A model generated the notes under the pieces. It was not told where the DNA came from and did no database searches. It saw only the letters and a list, made by a program, of their open reading frames with translations. Of a DNA stretch of 64,000 nucleotides, positions 8,578 through 17,415 are shown piece by piece. Origin of the DNA: JBHOQX01 sp042408595 (GTDB lineage Bacteria > Chloroflexota > Chloroflexia > Chloroflexales > Roseiflexaceae); the NCBI GenBank assembly GCA_042408595.1, contig JBHOQX010000125.1, positions 41,605-105,604 of the forward strand. The letters run 5' to 3'. Positions within the stretch are counted from its first letter, which is position 1. Each line of letters begins with the position of its first letter. Both the position numbers and the translations under genes were made by a program.

Positions 8578-9849
8578 ATGACCGACGCCGCCACATTTCA
8601 CCGCGAGGTCGCCGAAGCGCTGCAGGCGCGCTATGGCGGCAGCCAGCGCGCCCCGGAGGGGTGGCGCGAGGTCCAGGCGTGGCACTGGGAGCAGGCCGGG
8701 GCCTACCCTGAGGCGGCGGGCGTTGCCCTGGAAGTCGCCGAGGGGTATGTCGGCCGGCTGGACTTCATCGGGGCACGGCTGTGGGCGCGGCGCACGCTCG
8801 AGCTGCTGGAGCGGCTGGACGCTGCCACGCGGACACGCTTCGACCCGCGGGCCTGCGCGCTGGCGCTGGCGGTGCTGGAGTTCGGGGGGCAGTACCGCGA
8901 GGGGCTGGATTACGCCCGGCGGATGCTACGCGCCGCCCGCGCTGGTCAGAACCGCGACGCCGAGATCCGGGCGCTGCTGGCAGTCGGGCGGATGCAGCGC
9001 GAATTGGGGCTGCTCGCCGAGGCTGAGGAGACGCTGACGCGGGCGCGCGCCCTGGCGGAGCAGGGCGGGCAGGTCGAGCTGGAATCCGAGGCGCGCGTCC
9101 ACCTCGCCAAGGTCTACCAGCTCCAGGGGCGCAACCTGGAGGGCTTGCAGGAGTTGCAGCTCGCCCAGGAGGAGCCGGCGCTCTCCGACGACCAGGTGCG
9201 GCTGGCGCGGGTGCTGACTGGAATCGGCGACATCTACCGCGTCCTCGGCGCAACGCGCGAGGCGCTGCTGTTCTACACCCGCGCGCTCAGCCTGGAGCAG
9301 GGGCGCGGCAGCCTGATCGGCCAGGCCATCCTGCGCGAGAAGCTGGCGCTGACGCTGCTGGCCCAGGGCAAGCTGCCCGAGGCGCGCGACTCCGCCGAAG
9401 AGAGCCTGCGGCTGCGGCAGGTGATCGGCGACACCATCGGCCAGGCGCGCTCGTACAGCGTGCTCGGCACGATCACCGGGCGCATGGGCGACCACGCGCA
9501 GGCGCTCCAGTACCACGAACAGGCCCGCACGCTGGACGAACAGACGCAGAACCGGCGCGGCGAAGGCGTGGCGCTGCTGCATCTGGGCGATGAGGCGCGG
9601 GCGACGGGCGATATCGCACAGGCCCGCACCCACTACGCCCGGGCGCTCCGGCTGGCGCAGCAGATGCGCGATCAGGTGGCGAGCGCCCGCAGCCTGGAGC
9701 GCCTGGGCGACCTGAACGCGGCGGCCGGGCAGCGCGAGGCGGCAAGCGCCTGCTGGAGCGAGGCGCTGCGCATCCGCGAGACGCTCGGCCACGCCGACGA
9801 AGCCGCCGCGCTGCGCGAGCGCATCCGCACCGGGCAGCCGCCGGGGTGA
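8578..9849 (+). CDS. tetratricopeptide-repeat protein within the dcw cluster
   Basis: A 423-residue soluble protein, almost entirely alpha-helical TPR-like units of about 40 residues (for example AEAEETLTRARALAEQ, IYRVLGATREALLFYTRAL, GRMGDHAQALQYHEQA, ARATGDIAQARTHYARAL). No signal peptide or membrane segment is visible. The N-terminus resembles the TPR part that follows ATPase domains in large transcriptional regulators, but no ATPase or DNA-binding domain is present. It lies between murC and murB, so it may be a scaffold or adaptor for wall synthesis; the partner is unknown. The ATG at 8578 has no convincing Shine-Dalgarno. Confidence 0.85.
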   Translation: MTDAATFHREVAEALQARYGGSQRAPEGWREVQAWHWEQAGAYPEAAGVALEVAEGYVGRLDFIGARLWARRTLELLERLDAATRTRFDPRACALALAVLEFGGQYREGLDYARRMLRAARAGQNRDAEIRALLAVGRMQRELGLLAEAEETLTRARALAEQGGQVELESEARVHLAKVYQLQGRNLEGLQELQLAQEEPALSDDQVRLARVLTGIGDIYRVLGATREALLFYTRALSLEQGRGSLIGQAILREKLALTLLAQGKLPEARDSAEESLRLRQVIGDTIGQARSYSVLGTITGRMGDHAQALQYHEQARTLDEQTQNRRGEGVALLHLGDEARATGDIAQARTHYARALRLAQQMRDQVASARSLERLGDLNAAAGQREAASACWSEALRIRETLGHADEAAALRERIRTGQPPG

Positions 9850-9875
9850 GCAGGTGACACGGTGAGTGGGTGAAG

Positions 9876-10050
9876 AAAGAGGATCGAAGATTGAAGATCG
9901 CAGATTGAAGATTGGGGACACAGTGGCATCGTGCATGACGCATCGCGCCCTGCGCGTCGCGCACGCAGAACTCAGAAGTCAGACAGTCAGAAGTCAAAAC
10001 TCAGAACCCTGAACTCTGAACCCAGAACTCGAAACTCAGAACTTTGAACT
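9876..10050 (+). repeat. heptamer-type tract abutting the murB start
   Basis: The 202-nt gap between the TPR gene and murB is nearly all degenerate short-period repeat. GAAGATTGAAGATCGCAG-type words lie at 9883-9913. From 9966 come units CAGAACT, CAGAAGT, CAGACAGT, CAGAAGT, CAAAACT, CAGAACCCT, GAACTCT and GAACCCA, and then further GAACTC words up to the base before the murB ATG. No Shine-Dalgarno survives between tract and start codon. Confidence 0.85.
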
Positions 10051-10051
10051 C

Positions 10052-10981
10052 ATGATGGCATTCCGCGAAAACGAGCCTCTGGCCCGCTACACGTCCTGGA
10101 AGATCGGCGGGCCGGCGCGCTACTTCGCCGAATCGGCCACGGCGGACGAGCTGCGCGCCGCGCTGGCCTGGGCGCGCGAGCGCGGGCTGCCGGTGCATCT
10201 GCTGGGTGGCGGGACGAACACGCTGGTGCGCGACAGCGGCTTCCCCGGGCTGGTGCTCCGCTACCGGGCGCAGGGCGTACGGCTGGAGCCCCGCGGCGAC
10301 GAGGCCCGAGCCATCGTCGAGGCGGGCGCCCTGACGGCCGGCCTCGCGCGGCGGCTGGCGCGCCAGGGGTGGGCCGGGCTCCAATGGGCCGAGGGGCTGC
10401 CAGGCACCGTCGGCGGGGCGCTGTACGGCAACGCTGGTTGCTACGGTGGCGATATCGCCGGGGCGCTCGTCCGCGCCTGGCTGCTGGTGGATGGCGCGAT
10501 CGACGAGTGGCCGGCAGCCCGGATGGGGTACGGATACCGGACGAGCGTTTTGAAGGACCGAAGGTGGGCGGCGGAAGATGGGGGAGCGACGACCCACAAC
10601 CGACGACCGATGACCGACCACCGCCCGCCGCCGGTCGTTGTCGCCGCCGAATTCGCGCTCACCCGCGCCGACCCGGAGGCGCTGGCCGCCGAGATGGCCC
10701 GCACCGCCGCGGCGCGGCGCAGCAAGACCCCCGCCGGCCAGTCGTGCGGCTCGGTCTTCAAGAACCCGCCGGGCGATAGCGCGGGCCGGCTGATCGAGGC
10801 GGCCGGGCTGAAGGGTAGGCGGATCGGCGGCGCCGAGATCGCCGCGAAGCACGGCAACTACATCGTCAACCGCGGCGGCGCGACGAGCGACGATGTGCTC
10901 CGGCTGATCGACCTGGCGCGCGGTGACGTGCTGCGGCAGTTCGGCGTCGAATTGGAGCTCGAGGTGCAGATCCTTCCCTAG
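10052..10981 (+). CDS. murB: MurB, UDP-N-acetylenolpyruvoylglucosamine reductase
   Basis: FAD/NADPH enzyme reducing UDP-GlcNAc-enolpyruvate to UDP-MurNAc. The FAD-binding GGGTNTLVRDSGFPGLVL lies near residues 52-69, GLPGTVGGALYGNAG near 127-141, YGYRTSVLK near 159-168, and the catalytic serine in SCGSVFKNPPG near 230. The 309-residue length exceeds the short MurB type by about 25, matching an insertion after YRTSVLK encoded by GACGACC-type heptamers. Two ATG codons (10052, 10055) open the gene directly against a repeat tract with no visible ribosome site. An internal Shine-Dalgarno-free start is therefore assumed from the conserved N-terminal sequence. Confidence 0.93.
   Translation: MMAFRENEPLARYTSWKIGGPARYFAESATADELRAALAWARERGLPVHLLGGGTNTLVRDSGFPGLVLRYRAQGVRLEPRGDEARAIVEAGALTAGLARRLARQGWAGLQWAEGLPGTVGGALYGNAGCYGGDIAGALVRAWLLVDGAIDEWPAARMGYGYRTSVLKDRRWAAEDGGATTHNRRPMTDHRPPPVVVAAEFALTRADPEALAAEMARTAAARRSKTPAGQSCGSVFKNPPGDSAGRLIEAAGLKGRRIGGAEIAAKHGNYIVNRGGATSDDVLRLIDLARGDVLRQFGVELELEVQILP
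10587..10621 (+). repeat. in-frame heptamer tract inside murB
   Basis: Five 7-nt units in exact register: GACGACC, CACAACC, GACGACC, GATGACC, GACCACC. They encode part of the hydrophilic insertion after YRTSVLK (residues about 179-190) and are preceded by the related GGACCGAAGGTGGGCGG. The MurB frame is preserved and the conserved VVVAAEFALT follows directly. Confidence 0.8.
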
Positions 10982-11083
10982 TGGAGAGCGCAACGTTCAG
11001 GACGCAACGTTTCGAAGGCGACGTTGAGCGCTCTATGCATGGTCCAACCTCCGAGTCTCGTATCGCTCCTTGCTGGTGAAGCC

Positions 11084-12220
11084 ATGAACCGTAAACTCCG
11101 CGTCGGTGTCCTGTTCGGCGGGCAGTCGGGCGAGCACGAGGTCTCGCTCGTCTCGGCGCGCGCCGTGATGGCCGGCCTCGACCGCGAGAAATACGAGGTT
11201 GTGCCGGTCGGCATCACCAAGGATGGCCGCTGGATCGCCGGCGAGCAGGCCCCGGCGCTGCTCGAGGCCCTGGCCGACCCGAGACTGCTCCCCAATGGCG
11301 GAACAGCCAGGGAGCAGCATGCAGAAGCCAGCGGTGGCGCGAGCGCGGCCGCGGGGCAGAACGCGCTCGCGTTGGTCAGCCATCCTGACTCCTGGCTGCT
11401 GGGTGCTGGCGACTCGCGCCTAGATGTCGTCTTCCCGGTGCTGCACGGGCCGCGCGGCGAGGACGGCACGGTGCAGGGGTTGCTCGAGCTGGCGGGCGTG
11501 CCGTATGTCGGCTGCGGCGTGCTGTCCTCGGCGGTCGGCATGGACAAGGCCATGATGAAAAGCGCCTTCGCCGCCGCCGGGCTGCCGCAGGTGCCGTGGC
11601 TGCTGGTGCGCCGTTTCGACTGGGAGCGCGACCCGGAGGCCACCTGCCGCCAGATCGAGCGGGCGCTGCGCTACCCGATCTTTGTCAAGCCGGCGAACAT
11701 GGGCTCGAGCGTCGGCGTGAGCAAGGCGGCCGACCGCGCCGGGCTGGAGCGCGGGCTGGCCGAGGCCGCCCGCTACGACCGGCGCATCGTGGTCGAGCAG
11801 GGGCTGAACGTGCGCGAGATCGAGGTGAGCGTGCTCGGCAACGACGAGCCGCAGGCCAGCGTGCCGGGCGAGGTCGTACCCTCGAAGGACTGGTATGACT
11901 ACGAGGCCAAGTATCTCGCTGGCGAGTCGCGTATCCTGATCCCTGCACCGATCCCGCCGGACGTGGCCGGGGAGGTGCGCGCGCTCGCCATCCAGGCGTT
12001 CAAGGCGATCGACGGCGCCGGGCTGGCGCGGGTCGATTTTCTGCTCGACAGAGACAGCGGCGCGCTCTATCTGAACGAGATCAACACCATGCCCGGCTTC
12101 ACGCCGGTGAGCATGTACGCCCGGATGTGGGAGGCCAGCGGCCTGCCCTACACGGCGCTGCTGGACCGGCTGATCGAACTGGCGCTGGAGCGAGGACGGT
12201 CGAAGAGCGGCGGAGGATAG
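11084..12220 (+). CDS. ddl: Ddl, D-alanine--D-alanine ligase
   Basis: ATP-grasp enzyme joining two D-alanines for the pentapeptide stem. The ATG at 11084 yields MNRKLRVGVLFGGQSGEHEVS, the family N-terminus. VFPVLHGPRGEDGTVQG, KPANMGSSVGVSKA, the omega loop DWYDYEAKY and NEINTMPGFT are all present. 378 residues. A segment of about 35 residues before LDVVFPVLHGP (residues about 72-108) is encoded by sequence resembling the local short-word repeats; the family often has a variable loop here, so repeat origin is plausible but less certain than in MurG. murB lies 102 nt upstream. Confidence 0.95.
   Translation: MNRKLRVGVLFGGQSGEHEVSLVSARAVMAGLDREKYEVVPVGITKDGRWIAGEQAPALLEALADPRLLPNGGTAREQHAEASGGASAAAGQNALALVSHPDSWLLGAGDSRLDVVFPVLHGPRGEDGTVQGLLELAGVPYVGCGVLSSAVGMDKAMMKSAFAAAGLPQVPWLLVRRFDWERDPEATCRQIERALRYPIFVKPANMGSSVGVSKAADRAGLERGLAEAARYDRRIVVEQGLNVREIEVSVLGNDEPQASVPGEVVPSKDWYDYEAKYLAGESRILIPAPIPPDVAGEVRALAIQAFKAIDGAGLARVDFLLDRDSGALYLNEINTMPGFTPVSMYARMWEASGLPYTALLDRLIELALERGRSKSGGG
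11300..11412 (+). repeat. probable repeat-derived loop in ddl
   Basis: In-frame words such as GAACAGCCAGGGAGCAGC and CATCCTGACTCCTGGCTGCT resemble the tract at 2698-2761. No stop codons occur in the Ddl frame. No exact 7-nt register was confirmed, so this is the weakest of the intragenic cases. Confidence 0.4.
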
Positions 12221-12308
12221 GCGCCCGCCGGCCCGAGAGGATCGGACGGCGTGTGCCGTCGGGACGGCCGACGGTCGCCATGCATCGTTCGTCGCTGGTC
12301 GAGGAAAC

Positions 12309-13172
12309 ATGAACCACTTTGGCTACAACCGGCCCAACACCCGCGAGCGGATCGCCGCGCGGCGGCGGCAGATGGCCCCGGGCCGCGCTGGCTCGGCCGT
12401 CACGCCGATGCCGCGCCGGGTGCTCGGCTCGTGGCTGCGCAGCGGCTGGGTCGCCAGCCTGGCCATGGCGCTGCTCGCGGCCTACGCCCTGTACGACGCC
12501 TTCACCTCGCCGCGCTTCGCGGTGCGCGAGATCGCCGTGACCGGCACATCGGTGCTCGATGCCGGGCGCGTCGCCGGGCTGGCGGGCGTGCGCGGGCTGC
12601 CGATCTGGTTCGTGGATACCGGGCAGATCGTTGCCCGGCTGCGCAGCAACCCGTACATCGAGGATGCCAGCGCCGAGGCCCAACTGCCCGACCGGGTGAC
12701 GATCACGCTCACCGAGCGCCGGCCGGAGCTGCGCTGGCAGAGCGGCGGGACGCGCTACCTGGTGGACGCGCAGGGGCTCGTGCTCGGCGTCGAGAGCACC
12801 GCCGCGCTGAGCGGCACGCTGGCGATCGACGACCGCAGCAACACGCCGCTGGAGCCGGGAAGCCGGGTGGACGCCGGCGCCCTGGCGCTCGGGCGGACGC
12901 TCGCCGTGCGCCTGCCGCGCGAACTGAAGCTGACGCCCGCCAGCGTCGCCTGGGAGCCGGACAAGGGCATCCTGATCGTCACGCCTGACCGCCGGACGGT
13001 GATCTTCGGCACGTCGGAGAACCTGGACAACAAACTCGCCGTGCTCGGCTACCTGCTGCAGGAGGGCACGCCCTTCACGCTGCTGGACTTGCGCCCGGGC
13101 ACGCCGTACTACCGGAACGACGTCGGCCCGCAGCCGACGCCCGCCCCGACACCGGTGGGGAGTGGAGAATGA
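12309..13172 (+). CDS. ftsQ: FtsQ/DivIB cell-division protein
   Basis: Bitopic septal protein. A cytoplasmic basic N-terminus is followed by one membrane helix (about residues 46-64), then a POTRA domain (RFAVREIAVTGTSVLDAGRV onward, about 69-140) and the FtsQ domain with LTERRPELRW. 287 residues, near the family norm. It precedes ftsA and ftsZ as in many bacteria, but a 239-nt AT-rich gap separates it from ftsA. The C-terminal PTPAPTPVGSGE tail ends in GGGGAGTGGAGAATG-type words, so the last codons may be repeat-derived. Confidence 0.9.
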   Translation: MNHFGYNRPNTRERIAARRRQMAPGRAGSAVTPMPRRVLGSWLRSGWVASLAMALLAAYALYDAFTSPRFAVREIAVTGTSVLDAGRVAGLAGVRGLPIWFVDTGQIVARLRSNPYIEDASAEAQLPDRVTITLTERRPELRWQSGGTRYLVDAQGLVLGVESTAALSGTLAIDDRSNTPLEPGSRVDAGALALGRTLAVRLPRELKLTPASVAWEPDKGILIVTPDRRTVIFGTSENLDNKLAVLGYLLQEGTPFTLLDLRPGTPYYRNDVGPQPTPAPTPVGSGE

Positions 13173-13411
13173 AGAAAAAGGACTTGATCAATGGTCATTT
13201 GTTGTAGTAGGAAGAATTTCTTGCCCTCCATGGTTTAGTTTCAACGGGGGATCGGAGAATAGATGAGCTTATTTCGTTTATATTAACAAGGTTTCTTTGT
13301 TGTCCATCACTCATTGTTCATTTCGACGGAACGGTGAACAATGAACGCGCAATGAACGGCTATCGTCGTAGGCTTGCTTCATTGTTCACGGTTCATTTCA
13401 AAGGAAGCGCC
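13173..13411 (+). promoter_or_regulatory. AT-rich ftsQ-ftsA gap, likely ftsAZ promoter region
   Basis: This 239-nt gap is strikingly lower in GC than the rest of the dcw block and has no gene. It holds a candidate -10 (TATATT, 13279-13284) without a good -35. It also holds three related TGAACAATGAAC/TTCATTGTTCAC words in both orientations (about 13310-13345 and 13378-13396) that can pair with each other. An AAGGAAG Shine-Dalgarno sits before the ftsA ATG. The composition suggests separate transcription of ftsA-ftsZ. Confidence 0.45.
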
Positions 13412-14656
13412 ATGGCAAATCGCACCATCGTCGGAATCGATGTCGGGACCACCAAAGTCTGCACGATCGTTGCGCAGGTGCAGAACTCAGGCCGGCTTCA
13501 TGTGCTCGGTGTCGGCCTGACGCCTTCGAAAGGGATCGACAAGGGCGTGGTGGTAAACATCGATGACGCCGTTCACGCCATCGCCACGAGCGTTGAGAAA
13601 GCCGAGCGACTATCGGGCTACCGGATCGGCACGGCGTTCGTCGGCGTGGCCGGGCGGCACATCGCCTCGCTCAACAGCCGCGGCGTGGTGGCAGTTGCGC
13701 GTAGCGACCACGAGGTGACGCGCAGCGACATCGCCCGCGCTGTCGAGGCGGCCCAGGCGGTCGCCATCCCGACCCAGCGCGAGGTGATCCACGTCATCCC
13801 GCGGGCCTACATCCTGGACGGCAACGAGGGCATCCGCGACCCGATCGGCATGTCCGGCTTTCGCCTGGAGGTCGAAACGCACATCGTCACCGGCGAGGTG
13901 ATGGCGATCCAGAACCTGATCAAGAGTGTGCAGCGCGCCGGGGTCGAGATCGACGACCTGGTGCTCCAGCCGCTGGCCTCGGGCGAGGCGGCGCTGACGC
14001 CGGACGACAAGGACCGCGGCGTGGTGCTGGTGGATATCGGCGGCGGCACGACCGACATCGCGGTGTTTGTCCAGGGCGGGGTATGGCATACCAGCGTCAT
14101 CCCGGTGGGCGGCAACCACTTCACCAACGACATCGTGCTGGTGCTGCAAACGCCGCATCACACCGCCGAATATCTCAAGCTGCGCTACGGCACGGCGATC
14201 GACGAGGAGGGGGAGCAGGAAGACACGGTGATCGAAGTGGAGGGCTTCTCGCCGGGTGAACGGCAGCAGGTGAGCAGGCGGCTGCTGAACCAGGTCATCC
14301 GCGCGCGGGCGGAGGAGGTGGTCGAGCTGATCTACAACGAAATTCGGCGCAGCGGCTACGACGGCCTCCTGCCGGCCGGCGTGGTCGTGACCGGCGGGGC
14401 GGCGCAACTGCCGCGCTTCGACGAACTGATGCGCGAGATGCTAGGCATCCCGGTGCGGCTCGGCGGCCCGACCGGCCTGGGCGGCCTGTCCGACTCGCTC
14501 GACAGCCCGGCGTACTCGACGGCGGTGGGGCTGGTGCATTGGGGGGCGCGGCACGGCCTGGCGATGCTCGGCGGGCCGAGCGCCGTGCCGGAGCGCAACG
14601 GCTGGGGCTCGTCCTACGAGCGGTTCAAGGGATGGCTGCGGGAGTTTCTCCCGTAA
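13412..14656 (+). CDS. ftsA: FtsA, actin-like septal anchor
   Basis: ATP-binding actin homologue that tethers FtsZ to the membrane. The ATG at 13412, preceded by AAGGAAG, gives MANRTIVGIDVGTTKVCTIVA, the family phosphate-1 motif. VLVDIGGGTTDIAVF (phosphate 2) lies near residues 207-221 and GVVVTGGAAQLPRFDEL near 325-341. 414 residues. The C-terminal amphipathic segment YERFKGWLREFLP fits the membrane-targeting helix. The upstream in-frame extension to 13334 is composed of repeat words and is excluded. Confidence 0.95.
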   Translation: MANRTIVGIDVGTTKVCTIVAQVQNSGRLHVLGVGLTPSKGIDKGVVVNIDDAVHAIATSVEKAERLSGYRIGTAFVGVAGRHIASLNSRGVVAVARSDHEVTRSDIARAVEAAQAVAIPTQREVIHVIPRAYILDGNEGIRDPIGMSGFRLEVETHIVTGEVMAIQNLIKSVQRAGVEIDDLVLQPLASGEAALTPDDKDRGVVLVDIGGGTTDIAVFVQGGVWHTSVIPVGGNHFTNDIVLVLQTPHHTAEYLKLRYGTAIDEEGEQEDTVIEVEGFSPGERQQVSRRLLNQVIRARAEEVVELIYNEIRRSGYDGLLPAGVVVTGGAAQLPRFDELMREMLGIPVRLGGPTGLGGLSDSLDSPAYSTAVGLVHWGARHGLAMLGGPSAVPERNGWGSSYERFKGWLREFLP

Positions 14657-14760
14657 ACAGGGCTGAGGGCCGAGGGCTGGGTTCTGCGCCCGGCGCAGCC
14701 CGCCCGATGCATAGCGGCGCCGGCGCACCTCGGAACTCAGAACGCGGAACTCAGAACGTA
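14657..14760 (+). repeat. word-like tract between ftsA and ftsZ
   Basis: GGCTGAGGGCCGAGGGCTGG at the start and a duplicated CGGAACTCAGAACG at about 14731-14758 belong to the same CAGAACT family as the tract before murB. A clear GGAGG for ftsZ follows at 14771-14775. Confidence 0.6.
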
Positions 14761-14781
14761 CTGTACGACAGGAGGCAACGG

Positions 14782-15963
<1,182 letters not shown>

Positions 15964-16001
15964 CGGCGGACGGAGGACGCCGGGCGGACGACCGAATGCA
16001 T

Positions 16002-16029
16002 AGGCCGGCTACCTCACGGCAGCCGGCCT
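16002..16029 (+). terminator. hairpin downstream of ftsZ
   Basis: A perfect 9-bp inverted repeat, AGGCCGGCT (16002-16010) and AGCCGGCCT (16021-16029), with a 10-nt loop, lies 38 nt after the ftsZ stop. No T-run follows, so termination strength is uncertain. A short GGACGGAGGACG repeat word lies between stop and hairpin. Confidence 0.5.
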
Positions 16030-16369
16030 GTGGCGTTGGCGGGGGCTTCCGAATCAAGCGGGCTACGCTACGCACGCCGCGCCCGGGCGTGGATGGATGG
16101 AACGCCGCTGCCGTCGGCACGCCCTCAGGCGCAGGCCGCGGCCGTCGAGCAGGCTCACCATCCGGCGCGATATCCCCTGCTTCTTTTTTCGGGTTCGTCT
16201 CATGCGCGCGCGTGCGGCCGAGATCCAGGCCGTTCGGCGGTAGTCACCCAACGCGCATCGCTCGATAAACACCTGGCCGTGTGCTCTCCTGTGGCGGCTC
16301 GACTCGCCCATCCATGCGCCCCGAAGCCGCCTTCGCTGCCCTCGCGTCGTAAGTAGAACAGGCGATCCG
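16030..16369. other. non-coding gap after ftsZ
   Basis: 340 nt with no supportable gene. Open frames exist on both strands but have no coding character, ribosome site or recognisable family. A TTCTTTTTT run near 16180 is not preceded by a stem. Confidence 0.4.
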
Positions 16370-17128
16370 ATGCATGTCCAGGCGATCAAGACACATACGA
16401 TCACCCTCGCCGATCAGGATCTGAATGCGATCCTGGATCGGTATGTGCCGCCCATCGAGGACAACACCATCCTTGCGATCACGTCCAAGATCGTTGCCAT
16501 CTGTCAGGGCAGAATGATACCGGTCGGCATCGCGGAAAAACAGGAACTGATTGAGCGGGAAGCCGATTATTTCTTACCGCCTGGCGCGAGCAAATATCAG
16601 GTCTGCCTTACCATCAAAGCGCGGATGCTGATACCAATGGCGGGGATTGATGAGTCGAACGGTAATGGCTACTATATTCTCTGGCCCCGCGATCCTCAAC
16701 AGGTCGCAAATGACATACGCGCCTATCTGCAGCGCCGCTTCGAGCATCGGCATCTTGGCGTCATCATCACCGATAGCACCACCACCCCATTGCGCTGGGG
16801 CGTGACGGGCGTCGCGTTGGCCCATAGCGGCTTTCGCCCAATCAACGATTACCGCGGCGCGCCTGACCTGTTCGGACGCCCCTTGCGCATGACCCAGGTC
16901 AATGTCGTCGATGCCCTTGCGGCGGCGGCGGTATTGGTGATGGGCGAAGGCAGTGAACAAACACCGTTGGCCCTGATTCGTGAGGTGCCATTCGTCGCGT
17001 TCCAGGATCGCAATCCTACTGCGGAAGAATTGCAAGGCTTACACATCGAACTCGATGACGACATGTACGCGCCGCTCCTCACCAGTGTGCCCTGGCAGCG
17101 CGGCAAAGGGGAGAGCGGCAACCTTTGA
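16370..17128 (+). CDS. CofE-like gamma-glutamate ligase (putative folate or F420 metabolism)
   Basis: 252-residue protein of the coenzyme F420-0:L-glutamate ligase fold, which adds gamma-linked glutamate using a nucleoside triphosphate. ILAITSKIVAICQGRMIPV and ITDSTTTPLRWGVTGVALAHSGF match the family's substrate and metal-binding regions. The sequence is closest to the short single-domain group annotated as putative folate-metabolism gamma-glutamate ligase rather than to methanogen CofE; this is from memory of the family. No other F420 genes are present here. Codon use and GC are visibly lower than in flanking genes (many ATT, TTG, GAA codons), suggesting acquisition. A MITE-like element follows within 4 nt of the stop. 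Confidence 0.8.
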   Translation: MHVQAIKTHTITLADQDLNAILDRYVPPIEDNTILAITSKIVAICQGRMIPVGIAEKQELIEREADYFLPPGASKYQVCLTIKARMLIPMAGIDESNGNGYYILWPRDPQQVANDIRAYLQRRFEHRHLGVIITDSTTTPLRWGVTGVALAHSGFRPINDYRGAPDLFGRPLRMTQVNVVDALAAAAVLVMGEGSEQTPLALIREVPFVAFQDRNPTAEELQGLHIELDDDMYAPLLTSVPWQRGKGESGNL

Positions 17129-17131
17129 GAG

Positions 17132-17287
17132 GCTGTCTGAAAAGCGCCCAGCGGGGGATTTGGGGGCCGCAGGCCCCCAAGAGAAATCCTGCTCCGCCGC
17201 ACGGTCGGCGGCCCGGCCGCCGACCGTGCGGCGGAAAAGAAGGATCTTGGAGGGCTGCGCCCTCCAAACCTCCCCGTTTCAGACAGC
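17132..17287. mobile_element. 156-bp MITE-like element with 11-bp terminal inverted repeats and three hairpins
   Basis: Perfect terminal inverted repeats GCTGTCTGAAA (17132-17142) and TTTCAGACAGC (17277-17287) flank three perfect internal palindromes. These are 9-bp stems at 17160-17180 (loop GCA), 21-bp arms at 17193-17213 and 17215-17235 with a single central base, and 9-bp stems at 17247-17267 (loop TGC). The GCTGTCTGAAA end resembles ends of some IS families, but no transposase is present. A degenerate relative of the right half lies at 35030-35130. It may also act as a bidirectional terminator after the ligase gene. Confidence 0.75.
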
Positions 17288-17415
17288 TTCTGAGATGCAG
17301 GGCATGGCGCCGAGAGAATCGATGCGCAACGCCCCACCATTGGCTTGCAGCGGACGGCGCCGCGCGCTGCGGCTGAAGCCCAACCCGCCGGCAAACGCAA
17401 GGACAGGAGCAGCCT

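Noticed and set aside
9876..10050. CRISPR-like array before murB
   Set aside because: Units of 7-8 nt with no unique spacers of constant length and no cas genes; a short-period tandem tract instead.
16063..16404. 113-codon minus-strand frame after ftsZ
   Set aside because: Arginine-rich, no ribosome site or family similarity, overlaps the start of the well-supported ligase gene.
17132..17287. Complete insertion sequence
   Set aside because: No open frame for a transposase in 156 bp and no target-site duplication clearly visible.
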